NCBI GenBank assembly: GCA_024195265.1
Contig: JAJLRJ010000011.1
Span: 2,415,366 to 2,479,365, forward strand
Length of the DNA stretch: 64,000 bases
Source of the DNA: Dendrophyllia cribrosa
Lineage: Eukaryota > Cnidaria > Anthozoa > Scleractinia > Dendrophylliidae
Direction of reading: 5' to 3'
The number at the start of each line of letters is the position of its first letter. Position 1 is the stretch's first letter. Below the pieces are notes generated by a model. It searched no databases and had not been told where the DNA came from. It was given only the letters and a program-made list of their open reading frames with translations. Both the position numbers and the translations under genes were made by a program. This document shows, piece after piece, positions 34,601 through 40,128 of the stretch.

Positions 34601-36054
34601 AGGGCTGTGCCCTTGCAGTGCTCAGTGCCACAGGCTACTAACTTCTGGGTGTCACAGGCTACTAACTTTTGTCTTTGGACGACAGGAAAAACCGAGTTTT
34701 TGCACATAGCTTAACTGCTGGGCACCCTACATTTTATAATTGGACTCCCTTTGGGCTCTCTATGATATTTTTTTGAAGCACGACATTGTACTTGCATACA
34801 TTGTAGAATTCTGAAAGCAAAAGCCCCATGAAAGTAATGCCTACACAAAAGAAGCAGCAATTTTAAGTCTTGAAATTGATGCCTCTTTTGCAGTGTTCTC
34901 AGTTAAAGCCGTAACCCATTAACACCTGTGAGGGTTGTCACTAATAAGTGTTACATCTGTGAGTTAAGTATTTCAATACAAAGTTTAGTTAGACCTTTTG
35001 GCCATGTGCCACATTGTTGCAGCTGTTAACCAAAATGGAACAGTTGATTAAAAATTTATTGAGAACCTTGCTTTTGGTAAGGCATTACATTCAAGGGGAA
35101 ATGCCTTGCTTACAATTCTGAATTATGGACCCTCCTGAAAAAAAAAAAGACTTACTGATCTTTTAAAAACTTTGGAAGTACATGTAAGTTCTATGCCAAT
35201 GAGCCTCTCTTGACTCTATAAAATATTCACAACTTGACAAATTTTTCCTCAGATTTAATGATATTGGCCCATGTAACAGAGGAATAGATATTTGTACTTC
35301 ATTCATTCACCTTTTACAAAATGAAGTAAAAACCACAACAATGTCAATATTTTGCATGCTAATAAAAATAACAATGAGTGTAAAATGAATTTCCTTTTCA
35401 GATCATATTATCATGTCAATTGCCACTTCAAGATGACAAGAAAAACTAAAGAATACGATAGATAATTTAGACTAGATATATTATTTCAAGTTATGCTTCA
35501 ATGTTTTATTTTTATTGCTGTCCATATTGAGAAACCCAATACACAGTCAGACATTCTTTCCCACAATGTAACACAGCATGAAGCAGGTTCCAAAAATGCA
35601 ATCTTTACATAAATCTTACCACAAAAAATGATAATTTTTACCTTTTATACACGAACACCAAATCACAAATCAAATACAGCATGCTTATGACATATGTTTT
35701 CTTAAGTAATAAACCTGAATAACCAGCAGTGTATGTCTGGTAAAATCAAAAAGCTGGCAATCCGTTCCAAAATGTACAATGAGAAACTAAATTAAAGACA
35801 GTCTATACGTTGCATGTATCTTATGTTTCTCAAGGCTACGTTACGTGTGAAACGAATATAAGTTGTGAATTATCACGTAGACTGTTCATTAATTATATAT
35901 TATTTACTAGAAGCAATGGAATCTAGTGTTGTTTTAAAATTATATGGACATGATTTTAATTTTATACATGTGTAACAGTACAAACCTCAAAAGGATCATA
36001 TTCCGTCACAGGAATAACATGCAATGGGATATTTTCTACTTTTAAGTCATCCAT
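7991..36054 (-). CDS. CAMSAP/Patronin-like microtubule minus-end-binding protein, 19 coding exons, about 3,606 aa
   Basis: CAMSAPs bind and protect free microtubule minus ends through a C-terminal CKK domain. Exons read on the minus strand: 35986..36054, 34435..34542, 33949..34161, 33430..33515, 32932..33236, 31519..32325, 29349..29514, 28508..28701, 26735..27538, 25175..26547, 24630..24774, 14926..19887, 13880..14112, 12552..13100, 11739..12099, 11258..11376, 10812..10907, 10460..10524, 7991..8156. Every junction has GT/AG ends and a matching phase, and the total (10,821 nt) divides by three. The CAMSAP-type CH domain lies at about residues 110-285, the CC2-like helix at 3078-3155, the CC3-like charged helix at 3340-3430 and CKK at 3466-3606. 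Vertebrate CAMSAPs are about 1,250-1,600 residues; the excess lies mainly in one repeat-bearing exon. The least certain junction is the 187-bp intron at 26548..26734. Confidence 0.9.
8157..10459 (-). other. CAMSAP intron 18 (2.3 kb)
   Basis: Contains a G-rich stretch near 8335-8400 and two minus-strand open frames (8675..8902 and 9394..9615) that lack recognisable domains. Blocks related to GGTCRGRSTGCCCGACCAG recur near 8860 and 9990, suggesting old repeat remnants. No further exon is supported. Confidence 0.5.
10460..10524 (-). CDS. CAMSAP exon 18: CKK domain
   Basis: Encodes LFKVFGIGPRVVTSKMIEFL followed by YK across the junction, equivalent to the family segment KLTGIGPKSITKKMIEKLYK. The donor is AA|GTAAGTA, leaving two bases of the last codon. 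Confidence 0.9.
10812..10907 (-). CDS. CAMSAP exon 17: CKK domain
   Basis: Encodes 32 residues, including HHFMILFKDGLKFRGIYV, equivalent to the family segment HFLILFRDAGCQFRALY. Acceptor TTTTAG|GCT, donor CAG|GTGATT, phase 0 at both ends. This exon is too short to stand out as an open frame. Confidence 0.9.
11258..11376 (-). CDS. CAMSAP exon 16: start of CKK domain
   Basis: Encodes KSNRKIIVNAISHVCLSGTV, matching the conserved first helix of CKK (family pattern KSNKPIIHNAISHCCLAGKV). The acceptor is ATTGTTAG|GT and the donor CAG|GTTTAT. Confidence 0.92.
11427..11700. repeat. 105-bp minisatellite filling a CAMSAP intron
   Basis: About two and a half units of the family with landmarks CAGCATAATAAACAG, CCACAGGAAAGTACTG and CATTTGAATGGTCACACTTT. 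The host intron is only 362 bp (11377..11738), so the array makes up most of it. Confidence 0.85.
11739..12099 (-). CDS. CAMSAP exon 15: highly charged helix (CC3-like)
   Basis: Starts GLTPEQEKKREKFMRLRQKK and continues as about 90 residues of nearly pure Arg/Lys/Glu/Gln, a long charged helix as in the CC3 part of CAMSAPs. A low-charge linker leads to CKK. The chosen donor is AGTG|GTATGT in phase 1. If this donor is not used, the frame runs into the minisatellite and stops at 11680, giving a protein without CKK. Confidence 0.9.
12552..13100 (-). CDS. CAMSAP exon 14: proline-rich linker and microtubule-binding region
   Basis: 183 codons, phase 0 at both ends. Mostly proline/serine-rich, ending in GLAMFIGDDANPASQ, which matches the short conserved segment (FFLKDDG-like) just before CC3 in CAMSAPs. 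This segment falls in the region known in the family as the lattice-binding MBD. That role here is by homology. Confidence 0.85.
13600..13870. repeat. Remnant of a CTAATTGTT-ended inverted repeat element
   Basis: Related blocks on both sides (TTAGTATCACCCAACTAGT... and ...ACTAGTGATACTAAAACAATTAGAC) suggest an old fold-back element abutting the CAMSAP exon at 13880. A second relative may lie near 49024-49115. Confidence 0.4.
13880..14112 (-). CDS. CAMSAP exon 13: CC2-like coiled coil
   Basis: Encodes an acidic start, then LRMQLDEKRRHIEAEKHRAQ and RRRLGQTAFW. This matches the best-conserved central coiled coil of the family (KQKLEEKRRAIEAEKKK...QRQKMGKTAFL). Acceptor TTTTAG|GT, donor GAG|GTAAGA; both phases fit. 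Confidence 0.92.
14606..14858. mobile_element. CCAAT-rich MITE, copy 1 (CAMSAP intron 12)
   Basis: Ends GAGTGTCGAAAGTAATT and TTTACGACACTC are inverted relatives. The body carries several ATTGG/CCAAT motifs in both orientations, plus ACGCGTTTTCCCGCG. Related copies are at 28219, 49818 and 51717. Confidence 0.7.
14926..19887 (-). CDS. CAMSAP giant exon 12: 4,962 nt, about 16 copies of a 30-residue motif
   Basis: A single exon of 1,654 codons, open throughout. Acceptor TTTTTGCAG|AT, donor GAAG|GTTTGT. Between about 15540 and 18760 it encodes about 16 degenerate copies of the motif [KR]-R-x-T-[FY]-T-L-[DE]-x-V-S-x(2)-[IL]-x(2)-A-x(3)-G-[IL]-P-V-x(2)-[AT]-L-x(2)-L. Linkers of 15-60 residues separate the copies. 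Copies near the middle (RGTYTLDEVS..., RGTYTLNEVS...) are closest to consensus, and those at both ends decay. The N-terminal third has a short tandem series on VNNREL (about 19105-19325). The protein is otherwise Ser/Thr/Glu-rich and probably disordered. I know of no such repeat in vertebrate CAMSAPs; its function is unknown. Confidence 0.92.
19888..22930 (-). other. CAMSAP intron between exon 12 and the alternative first exon (3 kb)
   Basis: Holds low-complexity stretches (poly-T near 20388) and a stretch of the 105-bp minisatellite (about 21790-22050). Short open frames here have no recognisable content. Confidence 0.5.
21790..22050. repeat. 105-bp minisatellite, about 2.5 diverged units
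   Basis: Landmarks GTCTGTGGGTAAAATTCT, GTGTGACCATYCAAATGAAAG and GCAGTACTTTCCTGTGGTGCT repeat at about 100-bp spacing, in the orientation opposite to the array at 11427. Confidence 0.75.
22931..23045 (-). CDS. CAMSAP alternative first coding exon
   Basis: ATG at 23045 opens 38 codons (MTDSNLELQK...RKPFNLPKK) and ends at AAAG|GTAAATG in phase 1. The giant exon begins with two bases and needs exactly that phase; exon 11 (24630..24774) ends in the same phase. There is an in-frame TAA about 75 bp upstream of the ATG and no credible splice acceptor between, so this looks like a true first exon with its own promoter rather than an internal exon. The predicted isoform is 6,666 nt (2,221 residues), without the CH domain but with the repeats, coiled coils and CKK. 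Supported only by phase and splice-site logic. Confidence 0.6.
23046..23345 (-). promoter_or_regulatory. Candidate internal CAMSAP promoter
   Basis: This is the region upstream of the alternative first exon. It holds a GC-richer patch with CG dinucleotides (GCGCGAAAA, ACGCGAAAA). No TATA box is evident. The placement follows only from the exon call. Confidence 0.3.
24120..24480. repeat. 105-bp minisatellite, about 3 units
   Basis: Units in direct order with AAGTGTGACCATTCAAATGAAAG and GAGCAGTACTTTCCTGTGG. The right side passes into CAGTATTTTACAAAAGGAAATTTGGG, which resembles the inner flank of the piggyBac-like elements at 45689 and 55617. This links the two repeat classes. Confidence 0.75.
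24630..24774 (-). CDS. CAMSAP exon 11 (short, basic, Ser-rich)
   Basis: Acceptor TTTTTCAACAG|ACT and donor AAAG|GTAAGAAAG are both strong. The 48 codons (TTQERSPTSSNRRQRSPRQT and on to VILNDK) start in phase 0, as exon 10 requires, and end in phase 1, as the giant exon requires. No known domain. It is hidden among short frames and is needed to connect the N-terminal and C-terminal halves of the gene. Confidence 0.8.
25175..26547 (-). CDS. CAMSAP exon 10: linker with repeated F-x-T-F-x-K motifs
   Basis: Acceptor ATCTCTCAG|GC (26548-26549), donor TCG|GTAAGAA. It encodes 457 codons of a mostly polar linker. Between about 25420 and 26165 a short motif recurs about six times: DFRTYKKN, HFGTFYKK, GFSTFRKD, GFTTFRKG, RFSTFAKS and SRTFRKTP. 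No known domain. Another frame over part of this exon is open for 187 codons but is a shadow. Confidence 0.85.
26548..26734 (-). other. Probable 187-bp CAMSAP intron (alternative: single-base frame break)
   Basis: The upstream and downstream reading frames differ here by one base. A donor GGGGCAG|GTAGAC at 26734 and an acceptor ATCTCTCAG|GC at 26548 fit in phase (1 to 1), and their removal restores one frame. However, the upstream frame stays open and protein-like across most of the interval, so a one-base insertion in the assembly or allele near 26590-26660 is also possible. Confidence 0.55.
26735..27538 (-). CDS. CAMSAP exon 9: acidic linker with an outlying repeat motif
   Basis: Acceptor ATTTCCTCAG|GT. 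The exon encodes VRDSCASDISVKELSQFEEI followed by acidic and Ser/Pro-rich sequence. Near its end it has ARGSYTVGHVSVESAKAAGIPVIGA-like sequence (copy spans about 26735-26808), an isolated copy of the motif multiplied in exon 12. The motif therefore predates or spread beyond the giant exon. Confidence 0.85.
27539..28507 (-). other. CAMSAP intron 8
   Basis: GGCGGGAAACA blocks recur near 27645-27775, a weak tandem pattern. A truncated CCAAT-rich MITE lies at 28219..28424. No exon seen. Confidence 0.5.
28219..28424. mobile_element. CCAAT-rich MITE, copy 2 (truncated, inverted)
   Basis: Shares GTCGTAAAAC at one end, CTCTGGCCAATCACAACAG, and AAAAACGCGTGCGTGCAAGTC with the copies at 14606 and 49818, in the opposite orientation. 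The far terminal repeat is missing. Confidence 0.65.
28508..28701 (-). CDS. CAMSAP exon 8
   Basis: Acceptor TCATCAG|A, donor TCAG|GTTAGA; one base is carried in and one out, both in phase. The 64 codons include two near-identical short blocks, PQRGTEGSI and PQRGAEGIN, then a Ser/Asp-rich stretch. No known domain; CAMSAP linker. Confidence 0.85.
28702..29348 (-). other. CAMSAP intron 7
   Basis: No repeat family or further exon recognised. Short plus-strand frames near 29037-29352 overlap one another in all frames and look random. Confidence 0.45.
29349..29514 (-). CDS. CAMSAP exon 7
   Basis: The acceptor follows a run of about 20 T (minus strand) and reads TTTTACAG|AA; donor TTCAG|GTGAGTC. 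It encodes ELHLNDLQRSQSLTGLDKAK and on to KISLDF, a polar linker after the CH domain. Confidence 0.87.
29515..31518 (-). other. CAMSAP intron 6 (2 kb)
   Basis: AT-rich. It carries one compact piggyBac-like element at 30175..30380. No exon recognised. Confidence 0.5.
30175..30380. mobile_element. piggyBac-like MITE with one internal unit
   Basis: TTAA precedes CCCTTTAATTCCCAAGAGT at the left; ACTCTGGGAGTGAAAGGG then TTTTAA closes the right. The ends are imperfect inverted repeats starting CCCTTT, as in piggyBac-type elements with TTAA target duplications. Inside is a single 84-bp unit of the minisatellite family (CATTTGAATGGTCACACCATAGG). Confidence 0.65.
31519..32325 (-). CDS. CAMSAP exon 6: end of CH domain and linker
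   Basis: Begins DIRFGMNLSTEDCVHNLDLF and includes LKLEDLLYGSQAMKPNVIALLAEIF (split here as LKLEDLLYGS and KPNVIALLAEIF). This matches the last part of the CAMSAP CH domain (family: LTLEDMLYAP...KPNVMVFIAELF). A Ser/Asn-rich linker follows. Donor GAAG|GTATAG in phase 1. Confidence 0.93.
32472..32819. mobile_element. MITE-like element in CAMSAP intron 5
   Basis: Ends ACAGTACCACTCAAATGTAA and TTACATTTGAGCTGTACTGT are imperfect inverted repeats. The interior is built on CAAGAATCAAGGATCAAGAA-type text and further internal inverted repeats of CTCAATCCTCAAAA. About 348 bp, non-coding. Confidence 0.65.
32932..33236 (-). CDS. CAMSAP exon 5: CH domain core
   Basis: Encodes SKFSSFNASKELPFDLEDAL and LLWINKICSAL, matching the CAMSAP CH core (family: KRFSTFSASKELPYDLEDAM...FWINKVN). 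It continues to FPVMEDLLKDISDGQSLLAI (family: FPLLEDLMRDGSDGAALLAV). Acceptor TGTCAACAG|C, donor GAAG|GTACGA. Confidence 0.94.
33430..33515 (-). CDS. CAMSAP exon 4: start of CH domain
   Basis: Acceptor TTTTCAG|TCC, donor TCAG|GTAAAG. It encodes STHLALMDCLMSAFSSRAVS, equivalent to SAHMAMVDALMMAYTVEMIS in the family. Confidence 0.92.
33657..33686. repeat. GACT microsatellite
   Basis: About seven tandem copies of GACT in CAMSAP intron 3, next to several ATTG/GATT-rich stretches. Confidence 0.8.
33949..34161 (-). CDS. CAMSAP exon 3: N-terminal conserved region
   Basis: Acceptor TTCTATAG|AAA, donor AAG|GTATTG. It encodes VTEFLTNGEIYCKVCDSIFH and IIQTLSRHGFYVVEEGDIAV, matching the conserved segment before the CH domain (family: LLLSSELYCRVCSLI...VIQALSRKGIYVMESDD). 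71 codons, phase 0 at both ends. Confidence 0.93.
34435..34542 (-). CDS. CAMSAP exon 2
   Basis: Acceptor TTATTAG|GCA, donor GAG|GTACAT. It encodes 36 residues beginning AKFAASLYWLVFRATEDGEF, equivalent to the family segment ARAKMAASLEWVLAKAYG. Phase 0 at both ends. Confidence 0.9.
34543..35985 (-). other. CAMSAP intron 1
   Basis: Contains one copy of a dispersed repeat (34599..34775). The rest is AT-rich without a recognisable exon. Confidence 0.5.
34599..34775. repeat. Dispersed repeat, copy 1 (second at 38760)
   Basis: Landmarks CAGGGCTGTGC, ACTAACTTTTGTCTT and GCTTAACTGCTGGGCACCCT appear in the same order and spacing in both copies, with about 15-20% difference by eye. This copy has an internal duplication of the CACAGGCTACTAACTT block. 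Class unknown. Confidence 0.65.
35986..36054 (-). CDS. CAMSAP exon 1 with start codon
   Basis: ATG at 36054 encodes MDDLKVENIPLHVIPVTEYD and PFE before GAG|GTTTGT. The pattern (short acidic start, then an EYDPF-like motif) matches the beginning of CAMSAPs. The long isoform starts here. Context before the ATG is CTATCC. Confidence 0.88.
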
Positions 36055-36888
36055 GGATAGCTATATTCCTTCCGTGAGCTTTACCATTCCATCAAGTCCA
36101 ATACTAGCTTTCTTTAGATAGTCGAAGAACCATATTCGTTCAACAAAACGCTGAACGCGCGCCGCATTTATCAAAACGTCAAATGTGCCAAAAAGTCACA
36201 TCAATTCGGCTGGATAATTCAGCGATTTTTAGCAGCACATATGTCCATCTTGAGCGTCTTCCTCTAAAGTATTTCCTCCACCTTCGCTCAGGGCACAAAA
36301 TCAATGCGAAGGAACAAAATACTCGAAACTCCAATTTGTTTTTGTTCGATTTTCTTTTCACCATTCGAACCTTTCAAATTAGCCTCCACGCCTGCGCAAG
36401 GCCTCCATGAATTTTTCGTCACCAGTTTCCTCAGAGAGGAACCTTTTATGGGTTCCTTTTTTGTCGACTTCTTCCAACCCCGACCATATTTAGAAAAAGG
36501 TCTATATTTGTACACATCGTTGAACACTAACCCCTGACCTTGAATAATCGGAAGTGCCATCGGAAGTTGTTTACTTGCATCGTCATTATCATGTGACTAT
36601 CAGGTTGCACCCTTCGCGCCAAAAACGTCAGTGGTTATGCAGCCCTGTTTCTGATTGGCTCACAAAACGAGTGTTTCACCGCCCGTTTCCCGGAGACCGT
36701 AATTTTGTCCAATCAGATCCAGAGAAATGGTTTTATTTACCCGTCAATCAAAAACCAAAACATTACATCACTTTGTTTTGATCGTGGAAGGTGAAATTTT
36801 ACCACGTACGGAAGGCTCGAATATTCCGAGACAAAAAAACCTATACAAAAAGGTTTTCTTTTGGCATTTCCTGAGGTTTTGGCCGTGA
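36055..36888. promoter_or_regulatory. Shared divergent promoter region of CAMSAP and CREBL2
   Basis: Only 834 bp separate the two start codons, so both 5' untranslated regions and promoters must lie here. Visible elements include an inverted CCAAT box (CTGATTGGCT near 36651), a direct CCAAT box (CCAATCAG near 36709) and a TGACG-type half CRE (AACGTCAG near 36625). No TATA box is obvious. Overlapping small frames on both strands are probably chance. Confidence 0.55.
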
Positions 36889-37293
36889 ATGGCTGTGGCC
36901 ACTTCGTTCTATACAAAGGATAGATCGTACGAGAGAGAAATACTAGAAGAATACAATAATTCAACAAAAGAGGAGGGAATGAAGTTTTCTTGGAGTGGTA
37001 ATCGAAGGACAAAACACGACAGCATTTCCTCTGTCGATAGCAATTCTTCATCTGATTCTCCCTTCCCTGATTCTCCGAACAATACAGCTTCGAAGATGAA
37101 CTCAGCTAAAAAGCCTTGTGGTAAAAAACGGGGAAGGAGGCCCTCGAAAATCGATCTTGAAGCTAAACTTGAGCGGAGCAGGCAATCGGCACGAGAGTGC
37201 CGGGCTCGAAAGAAGCTTCGATATAAATATTTGGAGGAGATGATCGCCGACAAGGAGAGCTACGTTTACAAGCTGCGAGAAGAACTAGAAATG
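36889..37293 (+). CDS. CREBL2 exon 1
   Basis: 135 codons from ATG to GAAATG|GTAAGAA, phase 0. It holds the Ser-rich N-terminal extension, the whole basic region and the first half of the leucine zipper. Confidence 0.92.
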
Positions 37294-38237
37294 GTAAGAA
37301 ATACTGTGATCAATTGGGAAAAGTATCGCAGTTTGTTTTAATCTGTGAATCTTCTTCCAAAATATGATGATTTCAATCTCGAAGCAGCCCGTCTTTATTA
37401 GAGCCTCTAAGCGAACATGATACCAGGCGTAAGATATTTTTAGCCAAAGCTCGTCATTTATAGGGCTCATTTAAAAAACATTTGGTTATACTTTCTCTGA
37501 CGACAAGTTATATTGACATCTGGGTCATCTGTTTAAGAATTGTTTACATTCCCAGACAAAACAAATACGATCTCCTAATTTCACTTCCCACTTGGAAGAA
37601 TTTCTTTCGTCGCATCTGCAGATAAGCTATAATACATCCGGTATCTTCCTTTTATTGTCTTCAAGAAGTGCTTGTTTTGTTGTTTGTTTTTCACACAGTA
37701 TAGGTGGTTTTCATGTTACGTCATCGCCGCCATGCTGGTGGACATAAACAATAGTTCTCTCATTAGCTCCTTTTGTTCGTCCACCAGCATTTGTTCGTTT
37801 CACTATTGTTATCTATGTCTCTAGAGATTGGTTGCAAACCACCTATAGAGTATCCAAGGCAAAAAAAATTGTCTTAAAAAATTTAAAATTGAACAGCACA
37901 AAATCGAAGTACTTTCATGTGAATGGCTAGAGTGTAATAAACAGTAACACAGGAAAGTACAGTTCATAAGCTTTTATTCAAATAGTCCACGCTTTAGGAT
38001 CTCCCTACCCTCCCCCCACCCCTCCAATCCATGAAGGCTCCAAAGTACATTGTAAGAACCACACCATGTAACAAAGCATTTGACTTTATTAAGTGGGAAA
38101 GACAACAATGATTTTTCATTGTTCTAATCTTTTTCCCCATTTTACAGTATCGTCGCTGGTGCAAGGCAGTTGATAAGGGAGTCTACCCCACCGAACTCCA
38201 GGAGTTTATCAAAGAGAATGCCAGCAATGACGATTAG
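36889..38237 (+). CDS. cAMP-responsive element-binding protein-like 2 (CREBL2), bZIP factor, 164 aa
   Basis: Two exons, 36889..37293 and 38148..38237. The basic region and zipper (residues about 78-155) contain KRGRRPSKIDLEAKLERSRQ, SARECRARKKLRYKYLEE and KLREELEM|YRRWC, nearly identical to CREBL2 of other animals. The invariant Asn-type position is replaced by the family's SARECRAR signature. CREBL2 works with CREB in metabolic gene control in vertebrates. This protein has about 75 extra N-terminal residues, Ser-rich, compared with the 120-residue human form; the first ATG was used, and Met-31 or Met-70 are alternatives. The C-terminal tail is shorter. Introduced by a GC-moderate promoter shared with CAMSAP. 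Confidence 0.93.
37294..38147 (+). other. CREBL2 intron
   Basis: Contains the MITE-like element at 37700..37847 and a fragment of the 105-bp minisatellite near 37895-38010 (CACAGGAAAGTACAGTTCA, CCACGCTTTAGGAT). Confidence 0.6.
37700..37847. mobile_element. MITE-like element, copy 2 (inverted relative to 1480)
   Basis: Same 147-bp palindromic element as at 1480..1625, in the opposite orientation, with very few differences visible. Ends TATAGGTGGTTT and AAACCACCTATA. It lies in the CREBL2 intron. Confidence 0.7.
38148..38237 (+). CDS. CREBL2 exon 2 (terminal)
   Basis: Acceptor TTTTACAG|TAT. Encodes YRRWCKAVDKGVYPTELQEF and on to a TAG stop, equivalent to the conserved YKQWCMAMDQGKIPSEIKAL segment of the family. 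Confidence 0.92.
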   Translation, partial: YRRWCKAVDKGVYPTELQEFIKENASNDD

Positions 38238-38759
38238 ACTAAAGCTGAATTGATTGGCATGTGGAAGATTACTCTGACCAGTTAACAAACTGGTACAATA
38301 TTAAGATGACTGAAATCAGCTGTCTTTCCATGGCATGTGCATTGGTCTGGCATTAATGTCCCATTCCTTAGCCTGTGTGCAAACATCCCACTTCACTTCC
38401 TTCCTGAATCAGAAGACATCTATGAATCAACATGGATGATGATGTTTCGATCATATTTCTTGTCTTAGTTGAGGACCATTATTTTATTGATTGCCTTTTG
38501 AACAAATTATGCACATCTTTTGTGCTCATCTGGGACACATACGGTATCTTGATTTCTCATACAGTGAGGAAATAAGACAAATAACGCAACCTATTTTTGC
38601 ACTGCTATTGGATGCATGAACAATCCTGTAGCTGTAGCTGCCAGGGTCTTCAACATCATCTACATAGATCTATGCTTAGTTAAGTTACTTGGTAAAGTAC
38701 ACAGGGACATCACAACAGCTGTTAAAATTAATAATTGTAAAATCATTTAAATATCAAAC

Positions 38760-38912
38760 AGGGCTGTGCTCTAGCAGTGCCCTGGTGCCATAGGCAACTA
38801 ACATTTGTCTTCAGGCAACAAAAATAAAAAGATGAGCTTTTGTGCTTAGCTTAACTGCTGGGCACCCTAAATTTTTTTAAGCTGGATTCCCCTTAGGCTG
38901 ACCTGTATGTGA
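38760..38912. repeat. Dispersed repeat, copy 2
   Basis: Related to the segment at 34599..34775, sharing CAGGGCTGTGC, ACTAACWTTTGTCTT and CTTAACTGCTGGGCACCCTA. If the CREBL2 polyadenylation site is right, this copy is in its 3' untranslated region. Confidence 0.65.
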
Positions 38913-39702
38913 TAACTCTTAAAGCACAGCCTCATCAAAGTTTTTCATTTTGTGCTAAAAAAAAGCATGCATCTCACTGTTTAAGTAAAATGCAGTTTCC
39001 CATTTCACAAGTTTAAAGTAGTTTGTGATGTGGTGTCTATCAAAAGCTATCAAGAAAGACAATAATGTGTTTGTCGCACCACACAACAATCATATTTATT
39101 GGTGATTATTCTCTTGTAATGTCCACTATTAGGACTGAGTGTGATCAAAACTAAACTGCAGCTGGAGACTAACTTTTCAGGTTACTAGCCTAGTGACTTG
39201 TGACAGGTTTGAATTCTTTAGCCAAAATAAATTTTTACTAGCTTGAATTGTACAGGGGGTGGGGACAATAACATGTATCATACTAATTAAGAAAAAATCT
39301 ACGATATTGAAAACACAACTTGATCAGTTTTACTAACACCTTATGAACCTCCTAACGTATGGAGAAACACTGAGAAGATAAGACTAAAACCTTATGAATG
39401 TACTAATGTACAGAAAAATGTTGAGTTATCTGTTTATGGTCTATATTTCAGTTTTTGTTCTCAATTTGCTTTTGCCATTCATCGGAAATAATTTTTAGTT
39501 TGGTTCTGTCTGGTACTTTACGATTCTCACTAGCCCAAATGGCTATAATTAAAGCAAAAATCCACTAGCCACAACTAAATTTTTACCAGACTTTGGCTAG
39601 TTGGCTACCATAAGTCTAGAGCCCTGTAAATATTAGGTTTCATAGATTGTGGTGGACTTGGACTTAGTGGTTGTATAACTGCTATTTTAGATTTGACACA
39701 TG

Positions 39703-39708
39703 AATAAA
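39703..39708 (+). terminator. CREBL2 polyadenylation signal candidate
   Basis: AATAAA followed within 10 bases by a GTTGTTGTTG tract, the usual layout of a cleavage site. Confidence 0.45.
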
Positions 39709-39966
39709 GGTTGTTGTTGTTTCCATTCTATCCCATTGCCTGGTAATTTACAACTGAGGTTTTGTTAGTTATCATTCATGGTGTTAATTTATTACTGATT
39801 TATGTTAAGCCTGGGCTTACAAGGTAAATTAAAGATAAAATAAGCATTGTTTAGTGGTATTCGTCAAAACTAAGCTGCTGTTGTTGCAAAGGAGAGGCTG
39901 GATATATAAATGCAGAAGCAAATTGTGAAGTGAAAACAAAAAAATATTTTTTGTATTTTATTACGT

Positions 39967-40128
39967 TATGTTGTTGTTCTAATTTTTCTTTGGTTTGAAA
40001 TTTTAAACCAGTTTGACTTTTTTATTTTCCTTGTCTCAGATTCATTTCTTAAAATAAGAGACGAAGGAAAACAAACATCAAACTGGTTTCAACATTTTTA
40101 AACCAAAGACAAATTTGAACCACAACAT
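39967..40128. mobile_element. Palindromic MITE-like element (family also at 42409)
   Basis: Left arm ATGTTGTTGTTCTAATTTTT and CTTTGGTTTGAAATTTTAAA pair with the right arm TTTAAACCAAAGACAAATTT and GAACCACAACAT. The centre has CTCAGATTCATTTCTT. About 162 bp. Confidence 0.65.

Larger units (their letters stand above)
38238..39708 (+). other. CREBL2 3' untranslated region (inferred)
   Basis: No competing exon follows the stop. AATAAA at 39703-39708, followed by a GT-rich stretch (TTGTTGTTGTT), is the best polyadenylation site. A dispersed repeat copy lies inside at 38760..38912. Confidence 0.45.
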
